64,000 nt of DNA from Candidatus Kapaibacterium sp. (lineage in GTDB: Bacteria; Bacteroidota; Ignavibacteria; Kapaibacteriales; UBA7675): the NCBI GenBank assembly GCA_028284775.1, contig JANQRB010000073.1:52558-116557 (forward strand). Reading direction: 5' to 3'. A program made the translations under genes and the position numbers. Shown in pieces: positions 7,911 to 17,097 of the stretch (its first letter is position 1; the number at the start of each line of letters is the position of its first letter). Under the pieces are notes generated by a model. The model was not told where the DNA came from, searched no databases, and was given only the letters and a program-made list of their open reading frames with translations.

Positions 7911-10742
7911 ATGAATCGTTTTCTTCTGATTGTCTTTGTCGGATGCCTTGCATTCGGAACAACGGCGACTGTGTATGCGCAGGAGGGCGCTGCCGACATC
8001 GATTCCTTCATTGCAGTCGATGGAGCCGGTCACACTGAAGCAGTGGTCGCCAGCACATCGGGGCGTGAGTTCTGGCTTGCTTTGCCGCCGGTGCTGTCAG
8101 CCGAACGTGAAGGTAATGCCTCGCGTTTCGAGATTCATGTCACCTCGGAGTTTGAAACAACGGTTACCCTGGAGTTGGCGTATTCCGTCAACAGTCGTCG
8201 ATTCACCAAAGAAGTTACACCCGAAAAACCAGCCATTTTTTCGTCAAGACAGAATGAAATTCAGTGGGAAGACGAAATCTTCTCGACGGAAATCGAACGA
8301 GTGATGACGAAAGGAATCCTTGTCAGTTCTGATTTTCCGATCAATGTTCATGTCTATAGCTCCAAAAATCAATCGACCGACGGATTCCATGTGTTGCCGG
8401 CACATGTGCTAGGCACCGACTATATGCACCTTGGCTACTATAACTACAATTCATCCTTTTTAGGGGATGAAGGGCGCGGCTCCGGCTTCGTGATCGTCGC
8501 CACCGAGGATAATACAACGGTCGAATTTACCTTGTCGGGTCGCGGCATCGGACGCAGCCACAAATACAAACGTATCGGTGATCCGGCGACAAAGATTGTG
8601 CTGCAGCGCGGTCAGGTTTACGCTCTGCGCACTCATGTAGACTCCTCTGAGAGTTTTGATATCAGCGGCACCCGGATCAGTTCCGATAATCCGATTGCCC
8701 TGCTGTCATTTCATTCCGAGTCCATTGTCCCGCTCGCCTCCCAGAGCGTAACGCCGTCGTATATGGTGGAAATGCTGCCGCCTGTTTCTTCCTGGGGCAC
8801 GAACTTTGTCACCCGCCGCTTCGGCAATGGCGCCACAGAGGAAGGCGACTACTTTCGTCTGCTGGCGGCTGAGGACAGCACGGTTTACAAGGTGCATGTC
8901 TACAACGAGCTGACGGGTGAGCTTATCTGGCAAAGCTCGAGTATTTTGCAGCGGGCCGGAGACTGGAAAGAATTTGCCGAAGTGGATCCCGAAACTTCGG
9001 GCGTCGCGCTGATCGGCGGCATCTCGGTGTGGGAAACCAACAAGCCGGTGTTGTTGATGCAATACGGGATTTCGTCGCAACAGCGAGCAATTAGTCCATT
9101 TACCGTTACGATTCCCCCGATAAAACAATATATCCAGGGTTCAGCCTCATTTTATGTGCCGCCCGGACTGGGAACGATTCATTTGTTTGCCATCGACGAT
9201 TCCGAAGACGACAACAAAGAGTTGCTGCAATCGGTGTCGATCAACGGACAATCCATCCAGAAACAAGTATCGGGCTTCATCACAAATAATCGCGCGCCGG
9301 GAACCAATGTTTTCTGGGCGGCGATTCCGGTAGATGGCGATAGGACCTACTCGCTGTCAAGCAAAGCGAAAATCGCAATGTATCTCTATGGCGGCACGGC
9401 TACCGGTCATTACGGCGTGCCTTTATTCAGCTCCGCTTTCAAGATTGATCAGCTCGATACCCTGGCGCCTCAATTGTTCAAAAATGTAGTCTGTGGCGAC
9501 GTGCAGGTCATAGCTACGGAACAGCGCAATGGTCGTCAGACGGATGAGTTTCCTCAGATTGATCAGGGAATTGCGCTTATTGAACTGGATCCCACCTTTC
9601 TGTCGAATTTCAGCCTCAGTTTGTTGACGCGGCCAAGAGTGCAGCCTCATAAGAAAGAAGGGCGCTTTGAATTCACCCTGAACGTGGTTGACAAGCTCCG
9701 CGATGGCTGGGCGGCCTACAGTGTTACCGACCGGGCCGGCAACCGGATCGTGGACACCGTCTGGTACACCACGACCGGAGAGAGTGTTGTCACCGACCGC
9801 CCCGTCCTTGACTACGGCACGGTTCGCAAAGGTGAAAAAGCCCGCGATACGATCGTGCTGCATAACACCGGAATTAACCTGCTGACCATCGATGAAATCT
9901 ATCTCAAGAGTAACAACCGACGGTTGTTTCTCCTGGATGCCCTTCCTTCCAAAATTGTTATTCCGCCCGGCCAGACCTTCAATGTGCCGATTGAATATCA
10001 GCCCCTCCGCGCCAGCAATCAGAGTGATCGCGACTCCCTGTTTGCATCCACCTATTGTAATACCTTCCCGCTGGCGGAGCTCCGCGGCCGTGGCATTATT
10101 GCCCAGGCGATTACCGAAGACATCGACTTTGGCGAAGTATACCTGGATGAAACCGTCTGCCTCGATGAAGGCATCAGAGTGTGTAACAACGGTGAAGATA
10201 CACTGGTTGTGACAGGTATTTCATTGCTGGACGAACAAAACAATCTCAGTCAATTTATCTTCAAAAATAAAACAATCGAAGGTGGATTGCCTGTATCGAT
10301 TGCTGAAGGCGAGTGCCACTATTTTAATGTTGCCTGTTTCCGACCCTCGGAACTTGGGGAACAGTTATTGAGTGTCACGATTTATACCCTGCACGGCGAG
10401 GGCGACCGTAGCTCACACTGGCGAGGAGTCGGCGTTCGCAAGCCCATTGCCACTTCCGTGGACGGAGGAGAATGGAGAGCGGGCGAGGTACTGGCGCAAA
10501 ATCAGCCTAACCCGGCCAGGACACTAACGCGCATTCGATACCGGGTTGAAGCGCCCGGCAAACTGACCCTGGAACTGTTTGACTATCTCGGTCGATCGGT
10601 AACAACTGTTGTAGATGAGGCCTTTCACATGCCAGGCGAATATACCGTTGAGCTTCCCGTCGCGAATCTGCGCGCCGGAGTCTATTATTACCGCTTACAT
10701 ACCGCCGGGCAAAGTTCGCTGCGATCGATGGTTGTTCGCTAA
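7911..10742 (+). CDS. Secreted IgGFc-binding-like T9SS cargo protein, paralog 3
   Basis: A 943-residue exported protein and the longest of the six paralogs. Residues 1-24 are a signal peptide ending VYAQ. GREFWLALPP at 51-60 opens the shared N-terminal region, followed by FHVLPAHVLGTDYMHLGYY, SGFVIVATEDNTTVEF and EMLPPVSSWGTNF. A QIDQGIALIEL segment corresponds to the one in paralogs 2 and 4. Ig-like anchor-D modules carry paired cysteines (STYCNTFPL and ETVCLDEG). The C-terminal sorting domain reads QPNPARTLTRIRY, LFDYLGRSV, GVYYYRLHT and ends SMVVR. No Shine-Dalgarno motif precedes the ATG, which is common in FCB bacteria. The start is fixed by the signal peptide. No terminator separates it from paralog 4. 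Function unknown. Confidence 0.85.
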   Translation: MNRFLLIVFVGCLAFGTTATVYAQEGAADIDSFIAVDGAGHTEAVVASTSGREFWLALPPVLSAEREGNASRFEIHVTSEFETTVTLELAYSVNSRRFTKEVTPEKPAIFSSRQNEIQWEDEIFSTEIERVMTKGILVSSDFPINVHVYSSKNQSTDGFHVLPAHVLGTDYMHLGYYNYNSSFLGDEGRGSGFVIVATEDNTTVEFTLSGRGIGRSHKYKRIGDPATKIVLQRGQVYALRTHVDSSESFDISGTRISSDNPIALLSFHSESIVPLASQSVTPSYMVEMLPPVSSWGTNFVTRRFGNGATEEGDYFRLLAAEDSTVYKVHVYNELTGELIWQSSSILQRAGDWKEFAEVDPETSGVALIGGISVWETNKPVLLMQYGISSQQRAISPFTVTIPPIKQYIQGSASFYVPPGLGTIHLFAIDDSEDDNKELLQSVSINGQSIQKQVSGFITNNRAPGTNVFWAAIPVDGDRTYSLSSKAKIAMYLYGGTATGHYGVPLFSSAFKIDQLDTLAPQLFKNVVCGDVQVIATEQRNGRQTDEFPQIDQGIALIELDPTFLSNFSLSLLTRPRVQPHKKEGRFEFTLNVVDKLRDGWAAYSVTDRAGNRIVDTVWYTTTGESVVTDRPVLDYGTVRKGEKARDTIVLHNTGINLLTIDEIYLKSNNRRLFLLDALPSKIVIPPGQTFNVPIEYQPLRASNQSDRDSLFASTYCNTFPLAELRGRGIIAQAITEDIDFGEVYLDETVCLDEGIRVCNNGEDTLVVTGISLLDEQNNLSQFIFKNKTIEGGLPVSIAEGECHYFNVACFRPSELGEQLLSVTIYTLHGEGDRSSHWRGVGVRKPIATSVDGGEWRAGEVLAQNQPNPARTLTRIRYRVEAPGKLTLELFDYLGRSVTTVVDEAFHMPGEYTVELPVANLRAGVYYYRLHTAGQSSLRSMVVR

Positions 10743-11231
10743 AGAAACTTGTCGCAAGCTTTTATCCGCGGGTTGCTTGTCCAGGCCTGGAATTGTCTTG
10801 GCCAAAAGTTGTCGGAAATTGGGTTTCTCGTCGCGGTCGGCATCAATGGAATCAAGCGTCTGCTCGTCGTGCTTTCATCTTGAAGTCAGCCATCTCAGCA
10901 ATGGCATTGGTAAAGACTAGAAGCGCAGCAACTGCGAACGATTCATCTACCTTGCAGAAATCTCAATAATTTGACATCTTCGCAATGCCCCTCCGCGAGC
11001 AAAATTCGGAAGCATAGATTGTGGTCCGCGAGGCACTCAATGCACGCCGATTTGATGCGAGAAGTTTCCCGACTGCCTTCCTCTGCTGCCCACCGTTCGG
11101 CGATACATGACCTTTCGTGTGTCGTTCTGCTGCCCGTAATTGCTGTGCGGCAATCCAATTCAACTCAGTGGCGGAACGTTTCCTCATGACACGTAGTTTG
11201 GCTGGAATGCAACGTCAATCATTGTAGACAG
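10743..11231. other. Spacer between paralogs 3 and 4, no gene seen
   Basis: Small open frames occur on both strands without ribosome binding sites or recognisable motifs. I saw no hairpin with a T run and no repeat. It may hold the promoter of paralog 4. Confidence 0.4.
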
Positions 11232-14015
11232 ATGATCGAATCCACTATACAGTCCGGACATCCCCTACGCTGGCAAGGCGTTGTGCTCGTGGCGTGTATG
11301 CTGTCGGCAGCTGCGGTGAAGGCTGCGCCCAAGTCGCATCCCGATGAACTTAGTGTTATGCCGAGCTACGAGTACTGGCTTGCAATTCCACCCAATGAAG
11401 TCTCCGGCTACGGTCTTGAGGTTGCCCTCGAAATCCACGTCGTCTCTCAACAGGCTACGACGGTCCGCTATGAGATCCCGGCTCTGGGGATCAGTACCAC
11501 CGCACAAATCGCCGCAGGCTCCAGTGTCCGATTCTCGGCTGCCAACGGACTCCTGCCTTGGTCGATGGAGCATCGCAGCAGTGAAGAAGTGGTAAACCTG
11601 GGCGTGCACCTTCAGGCCGATGACCCGGTGAGCGTCTACGTCTTATCTGCCCGCGAGTTAACGTCCGATGGCTATACCGCCGTGCCGGTCAGTGCCTGGG
11701 GGACCAGCTATCGTCATCTGGGATACTACGACCATTCTGAAGATGTCAGCGATCCGCAAACGCATCGCGCGGGCGGTTTTATAGTCGTTGCGGCCTATGA
11801 CAGTACCAAAGTGCAGCTCAAGCTACAGGGTCGCGGTGTTGGCTCGACACCCGGCGGCGCAACTCTCGGCGACGAGATTAATATCATGCTCGATCGTGGC
11901 GAAACTTACATGTTGAGCGGCAGCGGCAAAGTTTCCGATTTCGATATCAGCGGCAGCAGCATTGAAGCCGACAAGCCCGTGGGGCTTCTGTCCTATCACA
12001 TGCGCACGATAATTCCGATAATCGCGGGACGGGGCTCCCGGGATCATCTTTCGGCTATGCTTCCGCCGGTCAACGCCTGGGGAAGACAGTATGCGGCGGC
12101 GGAATTCGATCGCAACCAATACGGCGACTATTTCCGGGTGATGGCTTCCGAAGATGAAACTAAAGTCACGCTGCGCAGCTACGATCCGCTCACCCTGGCG
12201 CTCGAAGACGAAAGCAGCTTTGAGCTGGACAAGGCCGGCGAATGGCACGAATTGCTTGAGGTAGACCCGGAGGCCTTGCCGCGGCCTGTCTCCGTGCGCA
12301 AGCTCAGTGTATGGGAAGCGGACAAGCCGGTGCTCGTGATGATGTATTCCTACTCCTCCAGTTGGGATGAAGTCGGGACATACAGCCCCTTCATGATGCC
12401 GCTGACGCCGATCAACCAGTTTCAATCCGATTGCATCTTTGCCGTCCCCGAGTACAAGCTGACCAACATCTTCGATTTATTCGTCATGGTCGATGATCCC
12501 GCCGACCTGAACTCCCTGACCCTCAACGGCCTACAGATTGCGCAGCTCGATCCGAACTTTTTGACGCGCCGGATTCCAGGTGTCGGCACATACTGGACTC
12601 GGCTGACCCTGGGTGACGAAGGTGTCTTTGCGGTTAAAGGCAAGGCGCGCATAAGCGGTGTGTTGTACGGCACCGGCGACGGCCGCCTTTCCTACGGCTG
12701 GCCTGTCGGCCGCAATCCGCTTGGGACTTCCCCAGCGGATGAAATCGATACGCTGCGTCCGCGGATTCGGCTGACCGACAGCTTGTGTGGAGTCTTCAGC
12801 GTTACACTTAGTGAGAAACGCAGCGGCGGCGCTGATTCACCCCGGCAGGTTGACCAGGGCCTGGCCTCGGTGCACCTGCTGCCGTTGGAAAGTGACAACG
12901 TGAGACTCGACTATGTTTCCGAGCCGTATTTGGACAGCTATCGCAAAGTCGAAGAATTATTGGTTGAGTTGCATGTCGAGGATTTGCGTCAGGATGCGCG
13001 TGCAACGATGCGCGTTGCCGACCGTCTCGGCAACGACACGACGCTCAGCATCAGTTATGAAGCCTTGCGTGTGACGATTTCCGAGCGGGAGATTAGCTTC
13101 GGCAGTGTTATGCAGGGAAGGACAGCCGAAAAAGTAATCACGCTTCGCAATGAAACCTCCAGGCCGGTGGAGCTCAGCCGTCTGCGATTTAAGAATCATC
13201 CCGGTGAGCTGGCCATCAAAGAAGCCCGCTCGGGCCTGGTGCAGCTGGAGCCTATGAAGGATACGCCGCTGACGATTATTTTGTCGGCGGCCAGCGCAGG
13301 CAATCTGAGCGACTCGCTCCTGGTGGGCGATGACTGCGTTCTGCTCGGCCTGGCAGCCCTCGATGCAAGGGTGAGCGCTGTGCCGGGGATACCGATCATC
13401 AACGCACACGATGTTGAGCTTGGTCACGTGACGGTCGGTTCGACGGATAGCATAGTGGCCTACATTCACAACACTGGAACCCAGCTGTTTACGATCGACA
13501 GCGTCACGGTTCCGAGTACGGACATTTTCTGTGTCAAAAACATAGACAAGACGGTCTTTTTCCCGCGCGAGATCGGGCCGGGCGAATCGCACGGCCTCAC
13601 GATTCTCTTCAGCCCCAGGGAAGCAATTCGCTATTCCGATTCGTTTATGGTCCATAGTTCGGCCTTCGTCGTGGATAGCATCAGCTATTTTTCCGGGGTC
13701 GGTGTGCAGAAAGTCAGCGTTGGTATTGCCGAACGGCCACCCCCTTCGCAACAGCCAACCCTTGAGCTCCTTCCCGCACCGAATCCCGCCAATTCCCACA
13801 CCGTTATCCGTTACGCGATAACGAGCCCGGGACAGGTTCGCATGCGTCTCGTCGATCCTTTGGGAGAGACAGTGCAAACTATTGCCGATGCCTATCATTC
13901 CGCTGGCGGGCATGAAATCGGACTGAAGCTGGGGCGTCTGGCACCGGGTCTGTATTACTGTGTCGCCGAGTGGGAAGGTCTCCTCGTGGTTCGAAAACTT
14001 ATAGTTTTGCATTGA
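11232..14015 (+). CDS. Secreted IgGFc-binding-like T9SS cargo protein, paralog 4
   Basis: A 927-residue exported protein and the most divergent member of the first four. A hydrophobic signal segment covers residues 15-32. YEYWLAIPP at 46-54 replaces the FWFAIPP of paralogs 1 and 2. Conserved landmarks remain: YTAVPVSAWGTSYRHLGYY, GGFIVVAAYDSTKV, AMLPPVNAWGRQY and PRQVDQGLASVHL. Anchor-D-like modules follow (FGSVMQGRTAEKVITLRN and VELGHVTVGSTDSIVAYIHN). The sorting tail has APNPANSHTVIRY, LVDPLGETV and APGLYYCVAEW and ends LIVLH, so the usual final Arg is replaced by His. Another paralog begins 141 bases downstream with no terminator between, so paralogs 4 and 5 may share a transcript. Function unknown. 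Confidence 0.82.
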   Translation: MIESTIQSGHPLRWQGVVLVACMLSAAAVKAAPKSHPDELSVMPSYEYWLAIPPNEVSGYGLEVALEIHVVSQQATTVRYEIPALGISTTAQIAAGSSVRFSAANGLLPWSMEHRSSEEVVNLGVHLQADDPVSVYVLSARELTSDGYTAVPVSAWGTSYRHLGYYDHSEDVSDPQTHRAGGFIVVAAYDSTKVQLKLQGRGVGSTPGGATLGDEINIMLDRGETYMLSGSGKVSDFDISGSSIEADKPVGLLSYHMRTIIPIIAGRGSRDHLSAMLPPVNAWGRQYAAAEFDRNQYGDYFRVMASEDETKVTLRSYDPLTLALEDESSFELDKAGEWHELLEVDPEALPRPVSVRKLSVWEADKPVLVMMYSYSSSWDEVGTYSPFMMPLTPINQFQSDCIFAVPEYKLTNIFDLFVMVDDPADLNSLTLNGLQIAQLDPNFLTRRIPGVGTYWTRLTLGDEGVFAVKGKARISGVLYGTGDGRLSYGWPVGRNPLGTSPADEIDTLRPRIRLTDSLCGVFSVTLSEKRSGGADSPRQVDQGLASVHLLPLESDNVRLDYVSEPYLDSYRKVEELLVELHVEDLRQDARATMRVADRLGNDTTLSISYEALRVTISEREISFGSVMQGRTAEKVITLRNETSRPVELSRLRFKNHPGELAIKEARSGLVQLEPMKDTPLTIILSAASAGNLSDSLLVGDDCVLLGLAALDARVSAVPGIPIINAHDVELGHVTVGSTDSIVAYIHNTGTQLFTIDSVTVPSTDIFCVKNIDKTVFFPREIGPGESHGLTILFSPREAIRYSDSFMVHSSAFVVDSISYFSGVGVQKVSVGIAERPPPSQQPTLELLPAPNPANSHTVIRYAITSPGQVRMRLVDPLGETVQTIADAYHSAGGHEIGLKLGRLAPGLYYCVAEWEGLLVVRKLIVLH

Positions 14016-14156
14016 TATCAGCCGCGAAGGGATGTACGAAGTCGGCCCTGCGCCGGCGAGATTGTTGAATGTCGCAAACACGTCTTTTGGGTTTACTTGG
14101 ACTATACCCACTTAAAAAACTACTACGAAATCTCTTCTTTTATCCAGGGTGGAATT

Positions 14157-16907
14157 ATGCTGTGTTTTTTACGCTTGCGAGTGTTGCTGGCGATATTGTT
14201 GTTTGGTAGCCTGCCGCTTGCTGCTTCTGGGCAGGAGCAACCCGAACCGCAATTCCCAAACTTTGCCAATGCCGGTTATGCCGGCACCGAGTTCTATTTT
14301 TCTTTTCCGCCGGCTTTTGAGCAGGCGGGCGGCAGCGGCAACGGTTTAATAATCTATGTATCGTCGCCTTATGAGACGGATGTGACCGTAGAAGTTGGGG
14401 GAATTGGCGTTGTGCGAAGTAAGCGAACAATTGCCAACGACGTTATAATGTTCAAATTAAGTCCCGCCGAAGGACAACCATTTAACAAATCAGGCAACCA
14501 GCCGGCCCCGAGTACGGAAATATACGAGGGGCAAGCCGTTCACGTCACCTCCGACCTGCCGATCCTTGTGAACGCCGCCACACGATTCAGATTTACCAGC
14601 GACGCCGCGGCAATACCTCCGGTGGCAGCGCTTGGACGCGAATATGTTATCTCATCCTACGCGGATATGAGCTCGTTGTATCCCGGCTTCAACCTGCCCA
14701 GCGAAACGGTCATCACAGCTGCCTACGATAATACGGAAGTGGAGTTTACCCTTGGCGGCAATCCCTTTACCATCTTAACGAACGGCATGAAATCCGGTGA
14801 ATCAAAGAGCTTCCTGCTCGATGCCGGCGACGTGCTGGCGTTTGCAAGCAACGGTGGTGAGGCCAACCTGAGCGGCAGTTTTGTGAAGGCCACACGGCCT
14901 GTGTCGGTCATATCGGGCAATCAATGCGCAAACGTCCCGACGAACATTCGCTGGTGCGACTTTATTATGTCACAGGAATTTTCCGTTGACACCTGGGGTC
15001 GGCACTATCATGTCGGAAAAATTTCGGGGCGTGATCAGAGTGGCTGGATCAAAGTCTATGCGAAAGAGGCCAATACGACGGTGTATCTGAACGAACGTGT
15101 GTTGGGAATTATTAGCCAGGGCGGCGGCGGACAGGAAGGAGTCGGTTTTATTCATCGCCAGGTCGAGACGGGCCCCGCGAGCTCCAATACGATCTGGGCG
15201 GATAAACCTATTTATGTCGTCTTTTACAATCCCGGTCAGGAGCTCGATGGCGGCACAACTGATCCCTTTCAAACCAGCCTGCAACCGGTGAGCCAGTATC
15301 AGAAGGAAATCTGGTTTCACATACCCGGTACGTCGATAACTAACTTTACGCAAAACTGGGCAAATCTGATGTTTCCCGTCGATGAGAACGGAGTGGTGCC
15401 CGATGATCTGGAGTTTGCCAGGTTTAACGGCGGTCAATGGCAATGGCAGCGGGTGAAGGACCTCTATGGATCCGCGCCGGGAGATTTACTGGCTGACGGA
15501 CCGGAAAGCGACGAGCACTATGCCATGAAAACCCTGGTGTTGCCGGGCATCGGCGCGTATCGTTTTCGCTGTTCAAAACCGATCGGTGTGCTTATTCATG
15601 GCGCCCAAGATTTTGATACCTATGGTATGACGCCCTATGCGCGCGCCTGGAATATCGAACTGCCCGATGCCGAAGCTCCGCAGGCGCAGTGGACGCAAGG
15701 CTGCGGCGGCGAAGTGATCGACGCTGTTGTCTCCGACCCCGGCGACAAAGACGCCAAGTCCAATCTGTCTATCGTTCGTTTGATCCCCGAGAACAGCTTC
15801 AACTATACGCTTGAAGTCCGCGATTTTTTTGTCGGTATCGATTCGACCACCAGTTGGAGCCTTGAAGTTCAGGATCTAAACGAAGCGGCCCGCGCTCAGC
15901 TGCTCTTTGTCGATCGCAGCGGCAACCGCAGCCTTGAAGTCATTGAGTACTTTCCGGTTGATGTCAGCGTATCGGAGCAACGTGTCGATTTCGGCACGGT
16001 GCACCGCGGTACCAGTCCGGAGCTGACGCTGCGTATCACGAATCATTCCGTCGGCGCACCATTCGTTGTATCACGCCTGGAGCTTGCCGAACAGCCGGGC
16101 GCTTTCGAACTGCTCGATCCGCCGGCCCTGCCCTTCTCGCTCGCAGCCTTCAGCGACGAAGGCACGGATCACTTCCTCGATCTTAGGATTCGTCTCAACG
16201 CAGACGAAATCGGTGAATTCAGCGATCGTCTCGTCTTTGCCGACGACTGCGACTTTCGCCAGTTCACCGACATTACAGCCGTGGTGGAAGCCTCTATTAT
16301 CCTCGCCTCCGAGATAGATTTCGGCCGCGTAGCAATAGGTGAAAGCGCGGAGGGCAGTGTGGAGATTCGCAACGCGGGCACGCTTCCGCTTAACATCAGC
16401 GGTATCATTGATCTCGGCAGCGAGGTGTTTGAACTCTTCTATCCGACAGAGCTGCAAAATCTGCCCTTTGCGCTGCCGCCCGGACAGTTTATTACCATTC
16501 CCCTACGATTTAGTCCGAAGGCCGAACAGCGCTATAGCCACCGCATTGAAGTCGAATCGGGCGCCGGTGAGGATACGGACAACATAATCGAGCTGGATGG
16601 TGAAGGCTTTGAAATCATCAATTCGGTTTCGGCATCCGAGCGGCAAGCTTTTGAAATCATTGCCGGCAGACCCAATCCTGTTCGTGATGAATGTCTGATC
16701 GAATTCAGCCTGCAGCAAGCCGGACACCTGAGCGTGATGCTCTACGATGCGCTTGGCAGACCTCTCGGGCTTGTCCTGAGCGAATATCGGGAGGCGGGCG
16801 TCCAGACGATGACGATCGACCTCAGCGATGTTGCCGATGGACAATATTACTTCCGCTTCGGCTTCGGCGGTTTCACAGCCTGGCAAGTCCTGACCAAGAT
16901 TCGCTAG
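14157..16907 (+). CDS. Secreted IgGFc-binding-like T9SS cargo protein, paralog 5
   Basis: A 916-residue exported protein that forms a second subfamily with paralog 6. The ATG at 14157 is preferred over an upstream TTG at 14097 because GGGTGGA precedes it and the signal peptide (residues 5-25) then starts at once. GTEFYFSFPP at 43-52 opens the shared region. YVISSYADMSSLYPGF, LPSETVITAAYDNTEVEF and NQCANVP...CDFIMSQ match the classical IgGFc-binding layout better than paralogs 1-4 do. Anchor-D modules (VDFGTVHRGTSPEL, IDFGRVAIGESAEG) precede a sorting tail with RPNPVRDECLIEF, LYDALGRPL and GQYYFRFGF, ending LTKIR. A terminator follows. Its ligand is not predictable from sequence. Confidence 0.85.
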   Translation: MLCFLRLRVLLAILLFGSLPLAASGQEQPEPQFPNFANAGYAGTEFYFSFPPAFEQAGGSGNGLIIYVSSPYETDVTVEVGGIGVVRSKRTIANDVIMFKLSPAEGQPFNKSGNQPAPSTEIYEGQAVHVTSDLPILVNAATRFRFTSDAAAIPPVAALGREYVISSYADMSSLYPGFNLPSETVITAAYDNTEVEFTLGGNPFTILTNGMKSGESKSFLLDAGDVLAFASNGGEANLSGSFVKATRPVSVISGNQCANVPTNIRWCDFIMSQEFSVDTWGRHYHVGKISGRDQSGWIKVYAKEANTTVYLNERVLGIISQGGGGQEGVGFIHRQVETGPASSNTIWADKPIYVVFYNPGQELDGGTTDPFQTSLQPVSQYQKEIWFHIPGTSITNFTQNWANLMFPVDENGVVPDDLEFARFNGGQWQWQRVKDLYGSAPGDLLADGPESDEHYAMKTLVLPGIGAYRFRCSKPIGVLIHGAQDFDTYGMTPYARAWNIELPDAEAPQAQWTQGCGGEVIDAVVSDPGDKDAKSNLSIVRLIPENSFNYTLEVRDFFVGIDSTTSWSLEVQDLNEAARAQLLFVDRSGNRSLEVIEYFPVDVSVSEQRVDFGTVHRGTSPELTLRITNHSVGAPFVVSRLELAEQPGAFELLDPPALPFSLAAFSDEGTDHFLDLRIRLNADEIGEFSDRLVFADDCDFRQFTDITAVVEASIILASEIDFGRVAIGESAEGSVEIRNAGTLPLNISGIIDLGSEVFELFYPTELQNLPFALPPGQFITIPLRFSPKAEQRYSHRIEVESGAGEDTDNIIELDGEGFEIINSVSASERQAFEIIAGRPNPVRDECLIEFSLQQAGHLSVMLYDALGRPLGLVLSEYREAGVQTMTIDLSDVADGQYYFRFGFGGFTAWQVLTKIR

Positions 16908-16945
16908 CTGTTGCATTGCGGGAAGCAGCGAGTAGATGAACAAAC

Positions 16946-16978
16946 AAAGCCCGCAGATTGAACCTGCGGGCTTTACTG
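16946..16978 (+). terminator. Hairpin terminator after paralog 5
   Basis: AAAGCCCGCAG (16946-16956) and CTGCGGGCTTT (16964-16974) form a perfect 11-bp stem with a 7-base loop. The T run is short (three T then ACTG), so termination may be partial. Confidence 0.75.
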
Positions 16979-17097
16979 TATCCGGTATGCTGTGGACCGC
17001 TAACTAACTTGTATTTGATGTGTCTTCTGGTCAATTTTGTGAAATACTGCCTGTGCCCTCCGCTAACTATTAGTACCCACTTTTACTCGGTAACACG

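Noticed and set aside
12957..14111. 384-codon minus-strand open frame opposite paralog 4
   Set aside because: Antisense shadow of a gene with clear domains and a sorting tail. Similar shadows occur opposite every paralog.
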